A stretch of DNA of 64,000 nt from the NCBI GenBank assembly GCA_027257055.1, contig JAPVLO010000161.1, positions 4,108,501 to 4,172,500 of the forward strand. Reading direction: 5' to 3'. The translations under genes and the position numbers were made by a program. Numbering within the stretch: position 1 is the first letter of the stretch; every line of letters starts with the position of its first letter. The notes beneath the pieces are model-generated. The model saw nothing but the letters and a program-made list of their open reading frames with translations. It did no database searches and was not told where the DNA came from. The DNA comes from Cephalopachus bancanus. Taxonomy: Eukaryota > Chordata > Mammalia > Primates > Tarsiidae. Positions 34,530-45,655 of this stretch are shown in pieces.

Positions 34530-35480
34530 GAGAAAGCGGGGGCTACTAAGGACCCTACAGATTGTCATGAGGAATAAGAGAGGCAGGCACCAGTCCTGGC
34601 TGATCTGACAACGTGATAGGGACATAAACAAGCAAATAGGCAGGCATACGGTGACACCATGGGAGGGAGGGCTGGGGAGGTTTCTAGAGAAATTAGCTTT
34701 GTGATGGGACCTGAAGGATGGGTGGAAGAGACAAGGTTGAGGAGTGTTTCCTCCAGCAGAATTGTAGACAACAAGGCATGGGTCAGAGACTGTTTCTGGG
34801 GGTAACAAAGAGACTCTGTGGTTGGAGCAAGGCAGAGCAGTGAAAGGAGGCAGGGGCAGCTCAGTAGAGATCATCTTCGGACCTCATGGATGGAATTTAG
34901 ACCTTCTCCTAAGGGTGAGGTGGAACCACTGAAGAGACAGAAGATAAAGAGTGCTCTGGTCAGATTTGTACTTTTTCTGATATTTTATATGCATACCTAT
35001 TTGTGAGGTACATGTGAAATGTTGTTGCATGCATAGAATGTGTCACAATCAAGTTGGGATATTTGGGGCATTCAGCACCCAGGAATTTATATGTTGGGTA
35101 CATTTCAAGTCCTCTCTTCTAGCTATTTTGAAATATACAATGCAATGTTGTTGACTGTAGCCACCCTACTCTGCCTCTGGAGGAGACAGGCATGGGAGGG
35201 GACAGGGCCCAGGGGATGCAGGGTGACCAACGAAGAGGCTGTGGCAACCATCCATGGAAGATGACAGATCTGGAAGAGGCACTTGGACAGTTGGGATAGG
35301 CACCTGAAGAAAAAAGAGATGGAGACACCCAACCATCTCTCCTCTAACCTGAGGGAAAGTGGGAGTCAGGTGGGAAAAGGGGAAGTTGGGTGAGCAACTT
35401 CCTACCTGGCAGCTTCTGTTTGTTGGCATAAAGGACAGGCAACATCATCTGCTGAGAGTGAGGGGTAATTGGGGGCTTGA
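34530..35480 (-). repeat. LINE-2, antisense, split by an L1 fragment
   Basis: Left half: 'GAGGTTTCTAGAGAAATTAGC', 'GGACCTGAAGGATGGGTGGA', 'AGAGTGCTCTGGTCAGATTT'. Right half resumes after the L1 piece with 'AGGCTGTGGCAACCATCCATG', 'GACAGATCTGGAAGAGGC' and an antisense L2 body. The right boundary is uncertain. Confidence 0.65.
34984..35176. mobile_element. LINE-1 fragment inside the L2
   Basis: 'GAGGTACATGTGAAATGTTG', 'GAATGTGTCACAATCAAGTTG', 'ACATTTCAAGTCCTCTCTTC' and 'TAGCTATTTTGAAATATACAA' are L1 3' UTR/untranslated sequence. I am not sure of the orientation. Confidence 0.8.
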
Positions 35481-35865
35481 GAACAGGGATGTTAAATAGC
35501 TACAGTGAAGACCCAAGAGGGAGTTTTCCAGGGGACTCGATGGGCTTCTGTGGCAGCACCCAGAGCCTGGCTTAAGTGTGAGGAGTCTGAGGACATACAC
35601 TGATAGTGACAGCTCTGTGTGCTTGTACATTTTTCCCTGGTTGTATTCAGAGTTTGGATATTGGTCCAGAAAATGCAGACAGTTGGCCCAATCCCATGGT
35701 ATGATTTTGCCAAGAGAGAGCAATGAAAGGGCAGAGATGCAGGAGATAAAATAATCACAAGAAGGGTTTGAAGTGATGGAGAGTGGACTTTGCAGCTAGG
35801 GAGGAAAGAAAAGGATACACTTAGCCAAGGAAAAGCAGAAGCATATGCAGGCTGCTGGGGTTAGG

Positions 35866-36008
35866 AGCAATTTCCTAAACTCTCTTTGCCTCCGTTTCTT
35901 CATCTGTAGCACATAGCTCATACTGTTATGTGAGTGAGTCAATAAGAAGTTGGTAAATGTAAAATGCTTAAAGCACAGTTAGGTGTTAGCTCTCATTACA
36001 TTGTTATT
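35866..36008 (+). repeat. MIR SINE, sense
   Basis: 'TTTCCTAAACTCTCTTTGCC', 'TCCGTTTCTTCATCTGTAGC' and 'AATGCTTAAAGCACAGTTAGG' follow MIR. Confidence 0.8.
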
Positions 36009-38168
36009 ACTATTTTATTATCCCAGCTGCCAGGTGGCCTGAGGCCCTCTCTCTGGAGAGATCTGATAAAAGTGAGTAAATGAGAGAACCAGAGGAAAAG
36101 GAGCCTGAGGAGTTGACACAGTCCACATGTGGCCAGATGTAACCATGGGAACAGGGATTGCTGCGAAGCATGGGGATCAGTGGAGATGGGGAGGTTGGGA
36201 CGTGGCTCAGCCCTGGTTTGGTATGTGACTCACAGACTAGGATCTCACGTTCATTGTCCCCGTGCTTAGCCAGCATTTGAGACCATCTGCTCCATCTGGT
36301 GAGATGAGCGCACAAATACCAAGTGTTGTCATGGTAGATGAAGAAAGGAGGCTGTCCCTCCCCCAGAGGGCTAGGAAAGGGCTTCCTGGAAGAGGGTCCC
36401 TGGACCTTGGAAACGTGGGTGAGATGTGGACAGGGAGGGCAGTCCCGGTGTGGACACAGTGTGGGCTGTCCCAGAGGTTAAAATGAACTCAAGAGCTCCA
36501 TGAAGTCTAACATGGATGGTGGGGGAGGTGAGTCTGAAAGTATAGATTTGGGTCGGAGTCACAGATAGATATAATAAAATGAGCCTTTTGATATTCGGGT
36601 TTTAGGATCTGTCCTCCACGTATTCTGTTTGGATACTGGGTACTGAGATCCATGATACTCTGCAGGATAACAGCATTGTTTTAAAAGAAGTCAACAGGGG
36701 AAAAAAACAACAGCAATTTGAGCACACCCTCCAGAGGATGAGGTCTCATCTGCCTCAGCTGTGCTCTCCTCTCCAATGCCCAACCCAGGAGATAGATAAC
36801 TGTCTGCTGAGGCTCCATCTGCTCCTGGATGATCTGGGTGTCCTGGAGATGACAGCTGTCTGTCATCCTCTTGAACTGGTGTCTCTATTCAGCCTCCAGA
36901 GACTCTGACACTGAACAGGCGAAGCTGAATTCCCTGTTACCTCTGCCGTGGAGATGAATAATTGTGAGCAGCCTGGGAAACATTTAAACCCACCTAAACC
37001 ATAGCACACAATGGAAAGCGGCAAACAAGAAATGCTTTAAGCTATTAAATGCTTTGTGAGCATGCACAAAATCCTATTATCCCTCGTATATATTGAAAAG
37101 CTAAAAACAGCAAACTTTCTGGTGTTCATAAAGCATTGTTCCTGGTTGCAACTTGAAGCTTTTCGTTATCACTTCATCCATGGGAACCCTCAGGTAATCT
37201 CATTCCAAAGGGGATGGGTTCTGACAAGGCAAAGGAGAAGATGTTTGATTACTGGAAGATCACAGCCCTTTCATGAATATATCTTTGGCACCGTTTGCTC
37301 TGAATAAGGATCATCATTTCTCGCAATCTGGAAACCATGTTATTTAGAAAATTAGGATAAGTGCAAAACAAAGCAAGAGTGGGGAAAAAAAATCACTTTC
37401 ATCATAGAATGCCAGAATGCCGACAAAAAGATAAATCATGCACTATTTTCCTGCATAAGATTTGCATGAATGTGATTTCTTGTGGTTACTGTTCCACTAC
37501 AGTAGTGATGGTAAATTTTAAAATCAATCATTTAATATAGCCCCTTTGCAAGAAAGAAAAGATAAAAATATCCATGCAGACTTCTCATTGCTAATGAAAA
37601 TCAAGCACCTCTTTGGCTTGAATTTGCCTCTTATAAAACCTGTATTTGTGAAGAGAGGAAAAAAGTCTCTTGAAATCTGTATTCTAAGTTTTTTAGACGA
37701 TGACTGACTATAGCTCCGAATCAGAGGTTCTTAGCCCAGAGTCTATGCATCTCCAAGGAGTCTGGGATGATATCCAGATATGTCAACTTGGTCAGGAAAA
37801 TAAAATACATGTTGATCTCCCCTGATCTCTGACTGATATTAGTGTCTGCTTCTGTTATGAAGGTAGGCTATGGATCTAACTACCACTGGCCCTACCTTTA
37901 CCTTTGTCTTTAGTGGTAATCACAGACATTTTCACATGACACTCTAGTTCTTGCGGTTATCTTGAAATACTTGGATATCCTCCTGACTATCCTCAAACTT
38001 AAGACAATTTATAAACTCAACACTAGATCTTGTTATTTACGATGTTAAGCACATATATTACTATGTCATGATGTTTTAAAATCAGTAACTATATTTCAGT
38101 ATAACTAGTTTCTTTTGTATTTCTGTGCATTTTGTTTTATTTAACACATTTTTTAAAATTACACTCTC
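36009..38168. other. 2.2 kb repeat-free block, candidate conserved non-coding
   Basis: No transposon fossil is visible. At about 36950-37680 the sequence is AT-rich but complex, with an octamer ATTTGCAT (37460-37467), a GCTAATGAAAATC homeobox-like site and several CATAAA/TTTAAAA cores. That look is common in developmental enhancers, but conservation could not be tested. Confidence 0.4.
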
Positions 38169-38273
38169 TAATCCCAGCTACTCGGAAAGCTGAGGTGGGA
38201 GGATTACTTGAGCCAAGGGATTTGAGACCAGCCCGGGTGATGTAGCAAGACCCCATCGCGAAAAAATAAAAAT
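38169..38273 (+). mobile_element. Free Alu monomer (FLAM-like)
   Basis: A single left-arm unit, 5' truncated: 'TAATCCCAGCTACTCGG', 'GAGGTGGGAGGATTACTTGAG', 'TTTGAGACCAGCCCGGGTG', 'AGCAAGACCCCATC', then an A-rich tail. There is no right arm, as in ancestral primate monomers. Confidence 0.82.
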
Positions 38274-38374
38274 AGTGTTATTCTGAGAAGCAATCCACAG
38301 TTTTTACCAGATTGCAAAAGGTATTTGTGGCACAGAGGTTTAAGGGTCTCTACCTGGCTACAGACAATCTAATT

Positions 38375-38540
38375 TCCTAAATGAGTTAAAAATGCAGATT
38401 CCCAGACCCCTCCCAAGACCTGCTAAATCAGAACTTTGGAAAATGGAACCTGGACATGGGTGTCTTCAGAAGCTTTCTCAGGGGAATGAGAGTCAGTCAG
38501 TCCAAGCCAGAGGTCTGTTACTGGAGAACCTCTGGCTTAA
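38375..38540. mobile_element. MER5-like hAT MITE
   Basis: 'AAAAATGCAGATTCCCAGACC', 'CCTCCCAAGACCTGCTAAATC' and 'AGAACTTTGGAAAATGGAACC' resemble the MER5 group. Confidence 0.65.
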
Positions 38541-38714
38541 ATCATCAGTTTACCAATAACTAGGATCTCAGAAGGTGGAGTGTGGTGAACTTGGTTGTAG
38601 AGAGACAGGGTTTTCTTACACTTCTGGAGGTATGTGTGATGGGAAAGAATGCAGAGGTTAAATGGACCCATATTTTTAATGAACTTGGGCCCCTTTACTT
38701 AATAAGTATGTGTT

Positions 38715-39160
38715 TGGGGCATGATCCTTAGACTTGGTGAACCTCTATTTCTTCATCTGTAACTTGGGCGTTATAGAAGGATCTCTACCTCATGGGCTTT
38801 GTCTTCGTTTGGGCTGCTAGAAGAAAATACCATAAACTAGGTAGCTTATGCACAACAGAACTGTATTTTCCACTGTCCCGGAGGCTGGAAGACCAAGATC
38901 AAGGCAGATTCAGTATCTGGAGAGGGCCCACTTTTTGGCTTATAGTTGGCACCATTTTTTACATGATGACTGAATCAGTGTCCTTAGTGGAGGGGTGTCT
39001 CGCTCCTCACTAGTACCCTGAGAGTTGAGATTTCAGCATATGAAGTGTGAGGAGATGTAGATATTGAGCCCATGGCAGGCTTGTTGTGAGAATGAAATAA
39101 TGAATATAAAGCCCTTTGCAAAGGGTCTTGCGCACCCTTATATATATATTCAAGTCTTAG
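38715..39160 (+). repeat. MIR SINE, sense, split by a MaLR LTR
   Basis: Left part 'AACCTCTATTTCTTCATCTG' and 'GGATCTCTACCTCATGGG'; right part 'CTTGTTGTGAGAATGAAATAA' and 'AATATAAAGCCCTTTGCAAAG'. The two join into one MIR once the LTR between them is removed. Confidence 0.8.
38791..39066 (-). mobile_element. MaLR LTR (MLT1 type), antisense, inside the MIR
   Basis: 'GGGCTGCTAGAAGAAAATACC', 'ATAAACTAGGTAGCTTATGC' and 'GGAGGCTGGAAGACCAAGATC' are the complement of an MLT1 3' end. CATGG occurs on both sides and may be the target-site duplication. Confidence 0.8.
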
Positions 39161-42100
39161 CTGTTAATGATGATGTTCTTGTTGTTAATGAGCTAGCTGG
39201 CATTTCTGAGGCTGTTACGGGAACAGTGGTTATGAAATGAAAGCTTGACAGAGCATTTCTTCTGGAGGTTATCGTGTAGCTGAGAGCCCCCAGTGAGAGA
39301 AGCTGATCCTAGTGTCCCCGGGCATCAGTTATCCCCTTCCCCTATAAAAGCGTTGACTGATATGTCACCAGGAGCACGGGGCTGTCTGATGTGTCCCTTC
39401 CATGATCCAGAGAAGGCATTATTCCCACCCGCCCCAATTCTTGCTGTGAAGAGCATCTCGTTTTGCCTTCCTTAGAGGCAGCCAGAGCAATTGTTCTTCC
39501 CCCTACAGAAACACTTTAAACACATCTCCTCCATTTCTGAGAGATTTTGAATGGTTTCCCTAAAGGAAGCCCCCACGCTAACAAAAGAAGGTGCAGCAGG
39601 TTCATGGGCTAAATTCTTTGAAGGGAAATTTTCCTTTACAGATCCTCTTCTAGAGTATCTGTTTCTTTTATTGGCCAGTCCTATCCAGGTTCTTAGGGCA
39701 GTACCCAGCTTGTCATTAAATCCAAGGAAAACGTAGGAAGGACGCGATTTCCTCTAGCCCCAAGGGTGGCAAGAAAATGCAGTAGCACGCGGTGTCTGTT
39801 GGGAGAGTCAGACACAACTGAATGTCAGTCTACAGGATAAATGATGCTTCAGGTTTTCTAGGACAAAGGCCTGGGGTGGCCTCTGGAGAAACACCGAGCT
39901 GATGGTTCTTTAAGGTTTCAAGATCAATGCTGATGAGTGGCACTCTAAGAACTATCAAAACCAGCCACACACCCCAGCATTTTTACAAAAGGAAAAAGGG
40001 AATGCATGTAAGATAATGCAATGTCACTTCTGTGTTTTGTCTGAGCTAGAGGGCAGGTAGACGTATTGTGGTCATGGTGGCTCTCTTTTTGATGGAGCTT
40101 TCTGCGAAGGGGTAGCGTGCACACACGAATTCCGCCTAAAGCTCTGTGGGAGCCAGGCTGTGAGCCGATTGCAACAGCAGAAGGCAGCAGGTAGGAGATG
40201 ACATTTAGGATTGTTCAAACAGACCCCAGGCCTAGAAGATATGCCGGACACAGTGTTAGGTGAGCAAGAACAAAGCAGTATCAGAAAGAACTGCTTAAAC
40301 ATTTAAAGAACCATTTCCCTTTATCAGCTCCACTGCTGGCTACCATTCCAGCGAATTTCTAAAACATGAAACCACTCCCAGCAGGGCAGAGAAGTGAATG
40401 CCATGAGGCAGGCCAGTGACATTCACAATTCCCAGGTGCGATATCCAGCCTGCCTGAAAACTGAAAAATGAATTGTTTTCTGGGAGAGAAATAGAAACAA
40501 AATTACTGGTTGGAAGGAATCTCAGGGAGGCCTCTTGCTTCTGGACGTCTAATCTATTCAAAGCATAGAGTTCCTGTGTACATTTTAAAATTCTACACAC
40601 AAGTCCAAATAGGGGATGGAGAGTGCCAGGGGCAAGTCATCCTGTCTCCTGGAACAAGGAAACCTCCTCATCTGAGTGGCATAGTATAGTCAGACTCTGT
40701 TGAGTCTGTTGTGGTTGTTCATGGTTGGCAGTAGACAACCATGGTGGTTGTTGGGACCCTGGTCCCTTTCACACTGTGTCTCCTCCACCTTCAACAGGTG
40801 ACTTTCAAGGGCTCCATACAACAGAGGATGGAAAGGCACATTGGCTTTTCAGCCACAGCAGGCCTGGGATGACATGTTTCACTTAGGCCCAATATTCACT
40901 GGTGAGAGCAAGTCTTACAGCCACACCTGGCTGCAGGGGAGGCAGGATGTAGGCGTGCCCGGGAGTCTGTGTTGCCTACCTGGTGGTCTTTGCCTTAGAC
41001 AGTTGGCGGGCGCTGGAGCTGACACCAGTCAAAGTCTGTCCGGATCCTTCCCATGGGTGCTGTCACATGTGGGTTAGGTCTATCAATGGAGGATTATGGC
41101 CTAAGAAGCACATTGATGACTATCTGTCCTTCTAGGGAACAAGATAGAAGTTTCAGTTCAATAAAAGGGGTTGGGATTTGTTGTTTTCTCAGTATATGAG
41201 TGCCCCCTCCAGCTAGAGCATCCTTTTCTAGTCAAAGGCCTAATGTTTATACATTTAAAAAAAAAAAACCCGAAGAGATTGTGAAGTCAACTGGTGTTAT
41301 AATTTGCCGATCAGCGAGTATTAAGCCACCAGGCCCGATTCACTTAGGAGGGTCATATCACAGTGCCAAGTGTCAATCTGTGCCTAGACCCAAGTGAACT
41401 GGGATCTGTGTTTGTCTTTCCCCTGCTTTCAATTGTCCAGCATCACCAAGAGCACTGACTGGCGCCTTGCCCTGGAACGTCTGATCTTCAGATTCTCCTG
41501 ATGTGGCAGGTTCTCCTCCCCTAAGGCCACCTCCCTCTACAGGTTCCTCCAGTAATGACAAGATTGGCTGTTTTGCCCCAAGTCCCAGGCTCTGTCCTGT
41601 CCCTAACCTTACCACCAGTTTCTGAACTCTCAGATTTCCCTGATGTCTCCAATGACTAGTCCCAAATTTTAAAAAGTAGTCGATCTTATTTGCAGTTTAT
41701 GCAGGAAGGCTGGTATAGAATTATTAGAAGCCTTCTGGGAACTTCCAAAGTTGAAGCAAGCAAAGGATAACGCAGGTCAGGATGTAGGATCAGAGCTTCT
41801 CCTGAGTGACAGCACCCTTGGCCTCCCCAGTATCCTCTTGGGCTCCACTCGGACTCAGCTCTGAGTGGGGGTGAGATCACCTTGTGTTTGAATTTAATTT
41901 GTAGCTGTTTTCTCACCCTCTTTTCGCTTTTCTGAGCTTAAGTACTTGAGTGTATGTTTATCAGATGTGACTTCCTGGCTATAAGTTCACAGAGGAGCTA
42001 CAAAGGTCACACCCCTCAGCTTGGGCTGGAGTAGCAAGTGAGGGGTTGCAGTCCTCTTACACCTGGGACAAGCCTCTTTATGAGCACCTTCCTGCCATGG

Positions 42101-42984
42101 ACAGTGTATTTGATGATTCAGTCCCTGAAGGGGCATCCAAGTCTGCTGCTTATAGATGGTGACAGGGTTGGAGAGACAGGTTAAAGGCCTGATATGCTGC
42201 CCAGTTATTCCTGCTACTACCAGAACTGGAGTAAAAGAACATGAGTGGCAACTCCTCAAATCACCTATTGATTTTCCCCATCTCCAGCCCCAATCGCACC
42301 AACTGCTGACATGGGCGCCCTAATGGGGCTGCCAAGCAGGCTGGCTTTCAGACAGAGGCCCCAGCAGTTCCCAGAAGCCAACAGCTCTGCTTTCCATGAG
42401 CCCCTTGTCCCCAGCACTACCTCTGCCCCCTGCAGTCCCTGCCCTGTCCACTGCTCCCAGGGACGTCTGTGGTGATGATCACATCCCTACATCACTGTGG
42501 ACCTCTGAGTGATGCTCCTAGGTGACCATACTCACTCTCTGAGCCTCCATGAACTCATCAGTCCTACTTGACAGCAGTTCCATCCTAGGAAATCTTTTGA
42601 CCCGACCACCTCCCAGCTGGTCTGCCCAAACTGCCAGCCAGGGGGGTCTAGGAGACAGTCCACTGGGAGAACAAGAGAGTGAGCTGAGAGGGTCCCCCAG
42701 TCAGGCAGGCTGATGTGCCCACCAGAAAACCCACACCCGGTCACATTTACTACGGGTAAGAAACAAATGTGGATAGAGGGACTCACGTCGCCCCCCAACT
42801 TGACACGAATGTAGCCTATAGCCCCTGTACAATTTTAGCAGTTGTCACTTCCTCACAGTCATTGTCCCCAACTTGCCCCTCCTGTGGGCCCTACACAGAG
42901 GTGGTGGTGCTGCTACCACTCAGGAAACAGCTCACTTCATGGCTACTCTCGGGGTCAGCAAATAGTAACTACCTTGTTTTATTT
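39161..42984. other. 3.8 kb without recognisable features
   Basis: The longest stretch in the window with no repeat I can name and no coding signal. It is of mixed composition and includes a GC-richer part near 42260-42480. Confidence 0.4.
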
Positions 42985-43105
42985 TTTTTCCAGCATGTAC
43001 TGTCATGTAAATATGTGTTTCACACATTATTATCACATTCCTTCCTCCTAACAACCCTCAAATAGGGTGCTGTTATCATACAGGAGAGGCTCAGACAGGG
43101 GAGAG
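42985..43105 (-). repeat. MIR SINE fragment, antisense
   Basis: 'ATTATTATCACATTCCTTCC', 'AACAACCCTCAAATAGGGTGC' and 'TACAGGAGAGGCTCAGACAGG' follow antisense MIR. Its right end runs into a palindrome. Confidence 0.65.
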
Positions 43106-43130
43106 TTACTCTCTCCTGTCTGAGCCTCTC
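43084..43130. repeat. Near-perfect palindrome (20-bp stem, 5-nt loop)
   Basis: The left arm GAGAGGCTCAGACAGGGGAGAG pairs with the right arm CTCTCCTGTCTGAGCCTCTC around the loop TTACT, with two unpaired G. Just to the right, CTCAGTGCCAGCT occurs twice, 8 bp apart. Confidence 0.95.
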
Positions 43131-43654
43131 AGTGCCAGCTATAGGCAACTCAGTGCCAGCTGTTCGTTTCTTCAGATTTCTGGGAATGGCAATTGGCAAT
43201 GGCTTTAATTTAAGCCTTGACCAAGAACTAGGATTTGAACCCAATGCTGAGACTCCAGCAGGGTACTTCTGTGATATCTCGCTCTTCAATGGCCATGAAA
43301 TGGCTTGTAGGAAGTATAGAGCCCCATGGGCCCAAGTTGATGCTCAGTCCAGGGTGATGCATTTAGGATTATCTTCATCCACTTCCTCCCATCAGCAGGA
43401 GTGGTCCTGTCCTCCTTCCCCAGCTGTCACTACTGTGTCTCTCTTTACATTCTAGCTCGTCCAACCTCAGGTTCTTTCTTGGTTTTGGATCCGAATCTTG
43501 GGTGTTCAGTCTTGGTGGCTTATTGTAAGGTGTTTCTCAAGCTCCACCATAATTGGGAGCTCTCCCCTAGCCCAGGCCTTGGTATCCACCTGCTGGGTCC
43601 AGGCTTTGTGACCTTGAGTAAGGGGTTCTTACATCTTGTGGACCCTGTTATCAG

Positions 43655-44300
43655 AACATGAGGTTCGATTGCCCATTGCATGGTAACAGATCAATACATC
43701 TAAACAATGGGAGTTGCAGCAGAGAAAGAGTTTAACAACCTGGCTAAGCCAAATGAGGAGGTGGGAGGAAACCTCTAATCTGCCTCCCTGAGATGCTCGG
43801 GGATGGGTCTTTAAGGAGTCTGGATTGGTGAGGGGCTAAAGTGTGGGGATCATTGATTGGTTGAGAAGTGAAGGGTAAAGTCATACAGAGAGATGAAGAA
43901 ACCACATTCCTGTGCCGAGTCTGTTCCTTGGTGGGGTCTTCAGACCAGTTGGTGTCAGCTATTCTGCTGGAATTCAGGATCTAAAATATACCTTAAGCAA
44001 TTACTGAATAAAAAGGTCCAGTGTCAGAGATTGTATCTATAGGAATGATGAGAGAACAGGTGTTCAACGTGTCATGTGACTCTCAGTTAGTTAGCAGCTG
44101 TAGGGAAGTGTGTCAAAGTGCACCAGCATACCCTGATCAATGCCTCACTATAATTCTGCCTAAATCCTGGTTTGTAATTCTCATTAACCTTATGTGGCCT
44201 CTCCTGGGTAAGAAAGAAAGGTTCAATAAGTATCCAACCAAGGTTCTCGCCAAGGCATGTCTCAGGCTTACCTAGCTGATTGCATTATAAAGAACAGAAA
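43655..44300 (-). mobile_element. Probable ERV LTR, antisense
   Basis: Read on the minus strand, the left end has a typical LTR 3' part: 'GTTAAACTCTTTCTCTGCTGC' after 'CCTTAAAGACCCATCCCCGAG'. The rest fits an old LTR. Family and limits are uncertain. Confidence 0.5.
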
Positions 44301-44589
44301 GACCTTATTAGATGGTGGCCAACGGGCAGATGGGCTGTTTACTCTGGCAGAGTCATGGCGAGTTGAGCAGTTCTGGCCTCTCCCTAGTCCTAGTCTTAAA
44401 CTCTAGACAATCCAGTACCACTATCCCTTTATGCAGATTTCTGGGAGCAGTAATTGGCCATGCCTTTCATTTAGCCTTGACCAACCTGGGTTCAGTTAGG
44501 GAGCTTGAGCACCATAGAACATGATCACAAGCTTTGCTGGCCTCTTGGGCCATGAGACTTCATGCTATTTTAAAAGATGCAGGCATACC

Positions 44590-45295
44590 AGTATCTTCCA
44601 GATCACTGTAAACAGTCTTCTGGTTTTGAAGACTGAGGACTAAACCTGACCTTTTTTCTTCTCTTGCCCAAATGCCTAACTGAAAGGCATGTGGAGTCAT
44701 TGCCTAATAAGGACTCACCAAACAGAGTTTTATTACCCTATTGCCCTATATCCTAAAGTCTGCTTTCCAACGACTCTGGCATAATATAACATAATAAATA
44801 AAGAAGGTTTATGGCCCTGAAAAGCCATCTTCTGTGGATTACAACACTCAGAAAACTTCATGAGACATTTATCTATTCTCCCTGAAGTCTATCACATATG
44901 GGGCTTCATATACATATCAATAAACCTGGAGTTTTCCACCACCTTATCTTAACAAAGCATCTCCTCTATTGACTTCCCAAATCCTTGGATAGGAACTGCA
45001 AATTCAAGAAATCTTTGAATCCACATATAACCTGCAAGTCTCCCTCCTTAACCCACTTGGAACTGTCTCTCCTTTCTGGGCCAAACCAATGAAAAATCTC
45101 ACATGTATTGATTTATGGTTTTTGTAATTTTTGCTGCCCCGACACTGTATGCAGTCAAGCTGCCATTTGGCCACAGTAAGCACACATTCTCGGGACCTCC
45201 TGAGAATGGGTGTATCCAGGCTTAATTCCTTAAGTTTGACTCAAGAGTAAACCATCTTAAATATTTTCCAGACTTTGACATCTTTTTGTCAACAA
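44590..45295 (+). mobile_element. Probable ERV LTR, sense
   Basis: 'GGGCCAAACCAATGAAAAATC', 'TCACATGTATTGATTTATGG', 'CGGGACCTCCTGAGAATGGG' and 'AGAGTAAACCATCTTAAATA' follow an old ERV LTR with its U3-R-U5 order. Limits are approximate. Confidence 0.55.
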
Positions 45296-45539
45296 GACAC
45301 AGAATTAGATGCAATTTACATTCCTTCTGCAGTTAAGCATAGCTTAAATATAATTGAACCCTACCAGCTCCTCTTTAATTCCAGGCAAAATGCAACTAAG
45401 TGGTAGAGAAGGATGGATGATAGGCATAGATAGGGGTGTGGGTATAATGTGCTCACCCCCCACAGACAGCGAAGGTTCTGAAGGACTTCTCAACACTTTC
45501 CTGGCGTTCTAATTTTTAAGCTTTGAGGAAACAATAAAG

Positions 45540-45655
45540 GCTATGAGCCCGGCAGTGAGATCCATGTCTAAATTATCTTTATATCCCTGGCAGCATTTAA
45601 CTCTGAGCTCTTAGTAAACATATAGGTGGCACTGAATTGAATGACTAAAGAGGGT
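45540..45655 (+). repeat. LINE-2 3' end, sense
   Basis: 'ATATCCCTGGCAGCATTTAAC', 'CTCTTAGTAAACATATAGGTG' and 'GGCACTGAATTGAATGACTAA' match the L2 tail. Confidence 0.65.

Noticed and set aside
43084..43130. Hairpin as a microRNA precursor
   Set aside because: The stem is only 20 bp with a 5-nt loop, shorter than a normal pre-miRNA (about 30 bp), and one arm is MIR sequence. A mutation scar is more likely.
43132..44524. Two open frames sharing RFLG..IG..F.L.L, suggesting a gene family
   Set aside because: The likeness comes from the non-coding direct repeat itself. Neither frame has exon structure.
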